Source: Palauibacter sp965207805 (GTDB lineage: Bacteria > Gemmatimonadota > Gemmatimonadetes > Palauibacterales > Palauibacteraceae). Taken from it: a stretch of 64,000 nucleotides of DNA. The DNA lies in assembly GCA_965207805.1 (NCBI GenBank), contig OZ242312.1, forward strand, positions 2,790,001-2,854,000. The letters are read 5' to 3'. The notes under the pieces are model-generated. The model was not told where the DNA came from, ran no database searches, and saw only the letters and a list, made by a program, of their open reading frames with translations. The position numbers and the translations under genes are program-made. Shown piece by piece: positions 59,384 to 64,000 of the stretch (its first letter is position 1; the number at the start of each line of letters is the position of its first letter).

Positions 59384-60948
59384 TCGTGTTCCTCGTGCCG
59401 GGGTTCGTTGTCGTATGCGTCGGGTCCGTCGTGTGTGTCGGGTCCGTCGTGTGTGTCGGGTTCGGGCGCTCGTGTCCTCCCGGAGATCAGGCGGCTGCGG
59501 ACCGCCGGAGCCGCGAAGCTCACCGCCGCGAGCACGATCAGAACCAGGCTGATCGGGCTCTCCAGGAAGATCGAGTGCGACCCCGAGGACAGGCTCAACG
59601 CCCGCCGATAGTTCGTCTCGATCATGGGACCGAGGATGAGGCCGAGCACCGCCGGCGCGAGCGGGTATCCGCCCCGCAGCATAGCGAAGCCGACGAGCCC
59701 GAAGAAGAGGGCGGCCCACGCATCCGCCGCGTTGCCGCGGAGGGAGAACGTGCCCACGAGCGAGATCGCGACCACAAGCGGCATGAGGATCGACGGCCGC
59801 AGCCGGACCACCCGCGTCCAGAGGGGGATCCCGAGGCGCCCCACGGCCAGCATGAGAAGCACCGCCACCACGAATCCCGCGTACAGCGCGTAGACGAGTT
59901 CGGAGCGCTCGGTCATGAGCAGCGGACCGGGTGCCACGCCCTGCACCGTGAGGCCTCCGAGGAGGACCGCGGCGCTGGCGGAACCGGGGATCCCGAGTGC
60001 GAGCAGCGGGATCATCGCCGCCCCCACGCAGGAGTTGTTCGCGGCCTCCGGCGCCGCGATGCCGGCCGGCAGGCCCGTCCCGAACCGCTCCGGCGTCTTC
60101 GAGACCCGCCGCTCCTCGTTCCACGCCACGATGGAAGCGATCGTCGCCCCGGCCCCGGGAATGGCCCCGATCAGACCCCCGATGGCGGATCCGCGGAGAA
60201 TCGTGCGCCACAGTCCGAACAGTTCGCGAGCCTTCGGGAGGGCGCCGGCGATTCCATCCCCGGGAGGCGTCGACCGCCGACGGCCCGTCACCGCCTCCAG
60301 CGCCTCCGCGATCGCGAAGAAGCCGATCAGCATCGGCACGAGCCCGAGGCCGTCCATGAGCGCGTTGGTGCCGAACGTGAGCCGAGGCGCCCCCGTGAGC
60401 ACGTCGAGCCCGACGATGAAGAAGAGGAGCCCGAGGAGCGCGCTCACGATCCCCTTGAACGGATCCTTGCCCACGAGGTTCGCGACGATGGAGAGCCCGA
60501 ACACGCCGAGCCCGAAGTACTCCGCCGGCCCGAAGGCGATCGCCGCCCGCGAGAGCGGCCCCAGCGCGAGGACGAGGAGGACGGTGCCGAGGAGCCCGCC
60601 GCTCATGCTGGAGAAGAGGGAGATACCGAGGGCGCGTCCCGCCTCGCCGCGCCGCGTCATGGCGTAGCCGTCGAAGGTCGTGGCGAGGGCGGGCGAACTC
60701 CCCGGCACGCCGATCGCGATCGCCGTGATCGAACCGCCGTACTCCGCCGCCATGTAGATCGAGACCATCATCAGGAGCGCCGGCGTCGGGTCGAGGGCGA
60801 AGGTGACGGGGAGGACGAGCGCGAGTCCCACCGTCGAACTCAGCCCCGGCATCGCGCCCGCGAACACGCCGAGGAGGCTCCCGGCGAGGAGCGCCGCGAG
60901 GTTCCCCGGCTGGAGCGCCGTCAGCAGGCCGTCGAAGAAGGCGGACAC
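59380..60948 (-). CDS. Tripartite tricarboxylate transporter large permease (TctA-like)
   Basis: 522-residue integral membrane protein with about 12 helices. Conserved segments are FGVxGAxPG-like GVFAGAMPGLSSTVGLALVLP, MMVSIYMAAEYGGSITAIAIGVPGSSP, GYAMTRRGEAGRALGISLFSS, GLIGAIPGAGATIASIVAWNEERR and AANNSCVGAAMIPLLALGIPGSAS. The C-terminus carries a hydrophilic repeat tail, DTHDGPDTHDGPDAYD, from an 18-bp DNA repeat near 59415-59465. TctC-TctB-TctA are in transport order and TctA is coupled to the PrpD gene. Confidence 0.94.
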   Translation of the reverse strand: MSAFFDGLLTALQPGNLAALLAGSLLGVFAGAMPGLSSTVGLALVLPVTFALDPTPALLMMVSIYMAAEYGGSITAIAIGVPGSSPALATTFDGYAMTRRGEAGRALGISLFSSMSGGLLGTVLLVLALGPLSRAAIAFGPAEYFGLGVFGLSIVANLVGKDPFKGIVSALLGLLFFIVGLDVLTGAPRLTFGTNALMDGLGLVPMLIGFFAIAEALEAVTGRRRSTPPGDGIAGALPKARELFGLWRTILRGSAIGGLIGAIPGAGATIASIVAWNEERRVSKTPERFGTGLPAGIAAPEAANNSCVGAAMIPLLALGIPGSASAAVLLGGLTVQGVAPGPLLMTERSELVYALYAGFVVAVLLMLAVGRLGIPLWTRVVRLRPSILMPLVVAISLVGTFSLRGNAADAWAALFFGLVGFAMLRGGYPLAPAVLGLILGPMIETNYRRALSLSSGSHSIFLESPISLVLIVLAAVSFAAPAVRSRLISGRTRAPEPDTHDGPDTHDGPDAYDNEPRHEEHE

Positions 60949-60958
60949 GGGCGGTGGA

Positions 60959-61456
60959 TCAGAACCCGGACGGGAGCGGCACGCCGAGCGCCACGATGAA
61001 CACGAGATAGATGAAGGCGGCGAAGGCGAGCGGCACGGAGATGAGCGCGAGCCGCGAGCGCTCGCCCGTCAGCCACATGAGCCCGGCGACGAGGAGCGGC
61101 ACCGACGCGACGGTCCCGAGCCGCGGCCAGACGAGAAGGAAGACGGCGATCCACGCCGCTCCCAGCCCCAGGCGGGCGCCGCGGCCGGCCCCCGAGCCGG
61201 TTCTCGCGTTCCCGCGGGAACGTCCCGCGTCCGACTCCGGCGGCTGTCGCGCGGCCCGGATCGCGAGCCACGCCGCGCAGCCCATGAGCAGCACGGCGAG
61301 CAGCCGGGGGAAGAAGGCCGGACCCGGCGCCCCCTCGGCCAGCGACCCCGGGTAGGAGCGCGAGTCCAGCAGGACGCCGGCCGCCACGACGGCGAGCACA
61401 CCGGCTTCCGCGAGCAGGCGCAGCCGCGCGGCCCCACCCGCGGAGGAACTACTCAT
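60959..61456 (-). CDS. Tripartite tricarboxylate transporter small permease (TctB-like)
   Basis: 165 residues with four helices: LLAEAGVLAVVAAGVLLDSR, PGPAFFPRLLAVLLMGCAAWLAI, LGLGAAWIAVFLLVWPRLGTVASVPLLVAGLMWLT and LAFAAFIYLVFIVALGV. The GPAFFPRLLA motif is characteristic. It pairs with TctA in the membrane. It starts 8 nt inside the end of the TctC gene and ends 10 nt before TctA. The middle loop carries a variable Gly/Ser/Arg-rich stretch. Confidence 0.9.
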   Translation of the reverse strand: MSSSSAGGAARLRLLAEAGVLAVVAAGVLLDSRSYPGSLAEGAPGPAFFPRLLAVLLMGCAAWLAIRAARQPPESDAGRSRGNARTGSGAGRGARLGLGAAWIAVFLLVWPRLGTVASVPLLVAGLMWLTGERSRLALISVPLAFAAFIYLVFIVALGVPLPSGF

Positions 61457-62453
61457 CCAGAATTCCCAGCCGCCGCAGCATGTCCCGGCTCGTCGCCACC
61501 TCCTCGGCCATCCAGGCGCCGAACGCGTCCGCGTCCGCCATCGTGGCGTATTCCAGCGCCGCCCGCTCCATGTATTCGCGGAACCCCGGGTCCTCGATCG
61601 CGGCCATCAGCCGCGCGCGCAGGTCCGCGCGTAGCGCCGGATCCAGCCCCGGCGGTCCCACGACCCCGCGCCAGTGGACCGGAGTCAGGTCGTATCCCTG
61701 CTCCGCATAGCTCCGCGTGTCCGGGAGCGCCTCGACGGGAAGCGCCACCCCCAGCACCCGCATCGTCCCCGCCCTCAGGTGCTCGCGCACGATGTTGTAG
61801 TTCGTGTGCGCCGCATCCGTGTGCCCGCCGAGCGCCGCCACCACGGCGTCCGCCGACCCCTCGTACGCGATCCAGCGCACATCCGGGTCTCCCGCCGCCG
61901 CCCTCAGGCGGGCGAAGCCCAGGAAATGGGCCGACGCCGCTCCGAACCCCGACACAGAGACCTCGCCGGGCCGGGCGTGCGCGGCCTCGAACAGGTCGCC
62001 GAGCGTGTGGAAGGGACTGTCGTCCCGCACCGCGATCAGGAAGGGGTCGATCTGGATGCGGAGGATGGGGGTGAAGTCCTCGGGCGAGAACGGAATCCGC
62101 CCCGTCGCCATGTTCACGGTGCCGCTCGCCGTGAAGACGCCGAGCACATGCGGGTCGCCCTCCCGTCCCTGCAGGTACTGCATGCCCGCGGCGCCCGCCC
62201 CGCCCTGCCGGGTCATGACGGTGACGCGCCGCCCATCGAAGTGCGGCGGCGCGGCCTCGGCCAGAGCCCGCGAGAGGAGGTCCGTCGGTCCGCCGGGCGT
62301 CGCCCACGAGACGATCTCGATGGACCGGCTCGGAAACGCCTCCCCCTCGCCGGACGAACACCCGGCCACGGCGAACGACGTCACGGCCAGGCCCGCCGCG
62401 GCCAACGCGAGTTGACGTCCGGATGATGGAGCAGGCCATCCTCTGGCATTCAT
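61449..62453 (-). CDS. Tripartite tricarboxylate transporter substrate-binding lipoprotein (TctC/Bug-like)
   Basis: 334 residues from ATG 62453. Lipoprotein signal (LALAAAGLAVTSFAVAGC), then the Bug-type two-lobed domain: PSRSIEIVSWATPGGPTDLLSRAL, VMTRQGGAGAAGMQYLQG, DDSPFHTLGDLFEAA, VRWIAYEGSADAVVAALGGHTDAA and HWRGVVGPPGLDP. Bug proteins bind a carboxylate through water-mediated contacts in the first loops; substrate choice cannot be read. An ATG at 62489 is in frame but gives no signal peptide advantage. First gene of the transporter operon. Confidence 0.92.
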   Translation of the reverse strand: MNARGWPAPSSGRQLALAAAGLAVTSFAVAGCSSGEGEAFPSRSIEIVSWATPGGPTDLLSRALAEAAPPHFDGRRVTVMTRQGGAGAAGMQYLQGREGDPHVLGVFTASGTVNMATGRIPFSPEDFTPILRIQIDPFLIAVRDDSPFHTLGDLFEAAHARPGEVSVSGFGAASAHFLGFARLRAAAGDPDVRWIAYEGSADAVVAALGGHTDAAHTNYNIVREHLRAGTMRVLGVALPVEALPDTRSYAEQGYDLTPVHWRGVVGPPGLDPALRADLRARLMAAIEDPGFREYMERAALEYATMADADAFGAWMAEEVATSRDMLRRLGILDE

Positions 62454-62505
62454 GGGAGGAATGTGAGGCCTTCGTCGAAGACGGGCCACGGGAGGGGGGA
62501 GCCTG

Positions 62506-62534
62506 TTGATAGGACTGGTCTGACTAGTTATGCT
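62506..62534 (+). promoter_or_regulatory. Sigma70-type promoter for the toxin-antitoxin pair (leaderless)
   Basis: TTGATA (62506-62511), 17-bp spacer, TATGCT (62529-62534). The ATG follows 6 nt after the -10 box, so transcription should begin at or beside the start codon. It is the best-matching promoter in the window. Confidence 0.65.
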
Positions 62535-62540
62535 GGATCG

Positions 62541-62816
62541 ATGGACCTGCTCTACTCGACGTATGAAGCGAAGGCCCGTTTCTCCGAAGTACTACGCCAC
62601 GTGAGGGAGGGACGAACGGTGACCATCTCCTACCGGGGGGAGCCGGTGGCCGAACTCCGACCGCTCCGGCGCGAGAGCACGGATCTCGAGGAACGGCTGG
62701 CGGACCTGGAGCGGCGAGGGATCCTCACGCCCCGTCCGAAGCACCGGAAGCCGATCGAACTCGGTACGCCGGTGCCGGGTGCCCTGGAACGCTTTCTGGC
62801 CGACCGAGGAGAGTGA
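62541..62816 (+). CDS. Antitoxin of the Phd/YefM (VapB-like) type
   Basis: 91 residues. MDLLYSTYEAKARFSEVLRHVREGRTVTISYRGEPVAELRP is the Phd/YefM fold that binds DNA and neutralises the toxin; the C-terminal helical part (ERLADLERRGILTPRPKH and ALERFLADRGE) would wrap the toxin. The stop overlaps the toxin GTG (GTGA). No ribosome site exists; a good promoter lies directly upstream, consistent with a leaderless transcript. The antitoxin probably represses this promoter. Confidence 0.88.
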   Translation: MDLLYSTYEAKARFSEVLRHVREGRTVTISYRGEPVAELRPLRRESTDLEERLADLERRGILTPRPKHRKPIELGTPVPGALERFLADRGE

Positions 62817-63196
62817 GCGCCGCCTACGTGGACACGTCCGCGATCGTCTCGGTCGCGTTCGTGGAGGCGGGCGCGGACGAGATCGTCCGCCGATTGAGGG
62901 GATTCCGGGATCTGATGTCATCCAACCTCCTGGAAGCGGAACTCCGATCCGTCTGCGCCAGAGAGGGAAAGCCCTTTCCGAGGGATCTGGTCTCCGGATT
63001 CAGCTGGGTTCAGCCGAACAGGCCTCTGTCGGCGGAGATGCGGACCGCCCTCCGAGCCGGCTATTTGCGGGGTGCGGATCTCTGGCACGTGGCGTGCGCC
63101 CTGCACGTGGCGCGGAGGCCTCCGGATGTTTCGTTCATCACCCTCGACGAACGACAGGCGGAGGTGGCGGCGGCACTGAACTTCCGACTCGTGTAG
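62813..63196 (+). CDS. PIN-domain toxin (VapC-like ribonuclease)
   Basis: 127 residues. PIN acid residues appear in YVDTSAIVSVAF (Asp6), LLEAELRSV (Glu), LRGADLWHVACALHVA (Asp) and ITLDERQAEVAAAL (Asp). Such toxins cut tRNA or rRNA in a metal-dependent way. The GTG start overlaps the antitoxin stop by 4 nt. The TA pair sits between the TctC operon and the MBL gene, both unrelated, and has no flanking mobile-element remains. Confidence 0.88.
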   Translation: MSAAYVDTSAIVSVAFVEAGADEIVRRLRGFRDLMSSNLLEAELRSVCAREGKPFPRDLVSGFSWVQPNRPLSAEMRTALRAGYLRGADLWHVACALHVARRPPDVSFITLDERQAEVAAALNFRLV

Positions 63197-63246
63197 GACC
63201 GTCGGGCGCATGTCTTCCGGGCTGGTGGCGGCGGGCAGGCGTTCGG

Positions 63247-63252
63247 TAGACT
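63247..63252 (+). promoter_or_regulatory. Putative -10 box for the MBL-fold gene (leaderless geometry)
   Basis: TAGACT ends 6 nt before the ATG at 63259. No ribosome site is present. The -35 region is poor. Confidence 0.4.
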
Positions 63253-63258
63253 GCCCGC

Positions 63259-64000
63259 ATGAGCGAACCCGGAAGCGACGCCACGACGCTGACTGCGGTC
63301 CCGATGCCAGCCGCCGGCATGGAGGCCGGCTGGCGGCGTGACGTGTGGCCGGGGGTCCACTGGATCCAGGAGTGCGGCGGGCACCGGGCCGGGATCGCGC
63401 GCGCGGTGCTGGAGAGCGGCGCGGACTGGTATGCGCCGGAGAACGAACTGTACGTCCCACAGAACGCGTACCTCCTGACGGGCGAGAGAACGCTGCTCTG
63501 GGACACGCTCTCTCCGGCCTCGGGCCACATCCTCCTCCCGGCGCTCGAGGAACTGCTCGGGGAGCGGCCGCTCGACTACCTCGCCCTCTCGCATCCCGAC
63601 GTGCCCCACGCGGGGAACACGATGCAGGTGCTGCGGCGCTATCCGGACTGCCGCCTCGTGGCGCCGGCCACCGGCGAGACGCACGCGCTGTACCACCTCG
63701 ACGACGCGATGAAGGTGGGGCCCGACGATGAGATCGATCTCGGCGGGCTCCGCGTCCGCTTCCCGGAGGCGACCTTCCTCGACGCCGCGATCCACACATG
63801 GATGAGCGAGGAGACGACCCGCACGCTCTTCACCGTCGACTGGATGGGATTCCCGCACCAGAGCGGCGAGAGCCTGCGACGCACGGATGAGATCGATACG
63901 GAGGTGGACGTGGGGCGCCTCGAGGAGTTCCACAGCCGGGTCATGTTCTGGTTCCAGTACGTCGTTCCGGAGAAGGTGACGGCGGCGACGGACGCACTCG
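63259..64000 (+). CDS. MBL-fold metallo-hydrolase, flavodiiron-protein-like N-terminal part (3' end outside window)
   Basis: The visible 247 residues match the metallo-beta-lactamase-like domain of flavodiiron (ODP) proteins: VHWIQECGGHR, NAYLLTGERTLLWDTL, DYLALSHPDVPHAGNT, CRLVAPATGETHAL and TLFTVDWMGFPHQSG. In canonical flavodiiron proteins the metal motif is HxExDH; here it reads HPDVPH, so some iron ligands differ and the site may be altered, as in some stand-alone ODP relatives. No flavodoxin or rubredoxin domain is visible. The rest is cut by the window end. Confidence 0.8.
   Translation, partial: MSEPGSDATTLTAVPMPAAGMEAGWRRDVWPGVHWIQECGGHRAGIARAVLESGADWYAPENELYVPQNAYLLTGERTLLWDTLSPASGHILLPALEELLGERPLDYLALSHPDVPHAGNTMQVLRRYPDCRLVAPATGETHALYHLDDAMKVGPDDEIDLGGLRVRFPEATFLDAAIHTWMSEETTRTLFTVDWMGFPHQSGESLRRTDEIDTEVDVGRLEEFHSRVMFWFQYVVPEKVTAATDAL

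Overview
The window is GC-rich, densely packed bacterial chromosome with no rRNA, tRNA, insertion sequence, prophage or CRISPR array that I can see. Most neighbouring genes on the same strand overlap by 4 nt (ATGA or GTGA), so translational coupling is the rule. A TonB receptor with an N-terminal carboxypeptidase-regulatory domain, many secreted lipoproteins and peptidases (S9, M24, CocE), MacB-like permeases and DUF2911/SnoaL-type secreted proteins together suggest a Gemmatimonadota-like, Gram-negative, protein-scavenging heterotroph. That placement is inference from gene content, not a measured phylogeny.

Region by region. 0-4.6 kb (minus): trpC-trpF-trpB, then an AhpD-like peroxidase-related gene with an in-frame TGA that I read as selenocysteine, a glyoxalase-fold gene and the start of an amino-acid-type ABC substrate-binding lipoprotein. 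4.7-8.4 kb: lexA, then an accessory block lying between trpC and trpD. The block holds an AraC-like regulator, a Cys-rich secreted protein coupled to a beta-propeller protein, and two families of non-coding repeats. 8.5-9.5 kb: trpD, divergent from truA. 9.6-20.9 kb (plus): truA, an HtrA/DegP-like protease, then a purine operon purB-purC-purS-purQ-purL-purF ending in a lipoprotein 5'-nucleotidase. 21-27.6 kb (plus): a membrane-fusion protein with two MacB-like permeases (no ATPase), then a large TonB receptor.

27.7-37.1 kb (minus): fbp, then a long set read in the order alr, cdd, lipoprotein, outer-membrane barrel, miaB, LapA-like, comEC. 37.1-38 kb: mazG (plus). 38-47 kb: mostly minus-strand metabolic and secreted genes (GGCT-like, alpha/beta hydrolase, MOSC, metallophosphoesterase, two PLP enzymes, SnoaL-like), with DUF2911 on plus and an AAA/DUF4143 ATPase. 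47-55 kb: flavin amine oxidase, S9 peptidase, lipoprotein, cold-shock protein, and an M24 peptidase/secreted protein/TlpA/GNAT set. 55-62.5 kb: DUF1761 protein, CocE hydrolase, MmgE/PrpD enzyme and a complete TctCBA carboxylate transporter. 62.5-64 kb: a VapBC-type toxin-antitoxin pair and the start of a metallo-beta-lactamase-fold protein.

The strongest unusual signal is at 1308-1853: a TGA sits exactly where the second redox cysteine of the AhpD-type CxxC motif belongs, and a perfect 7-bp hairpin (1608-1624) follows at the distance expected of a bacterial SECIS element. Other signals are three 20-bp-period iterons repeated upstream of the AraC-like gene and of the neighbouring secreted-protein operon, paired hairpins with G-rich loops in gene 3' regions, a 14-bp tandem duplication that frameshifts one gene end, and several genes whose -10 box lies 6 nt before the ATG, implying leaderless transcripts. 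No gene-free stretch exceeds 300 bases; the longest (6290-6583, 51685-51948, 8269-8485) are covered by the repeat and regulatory entries.
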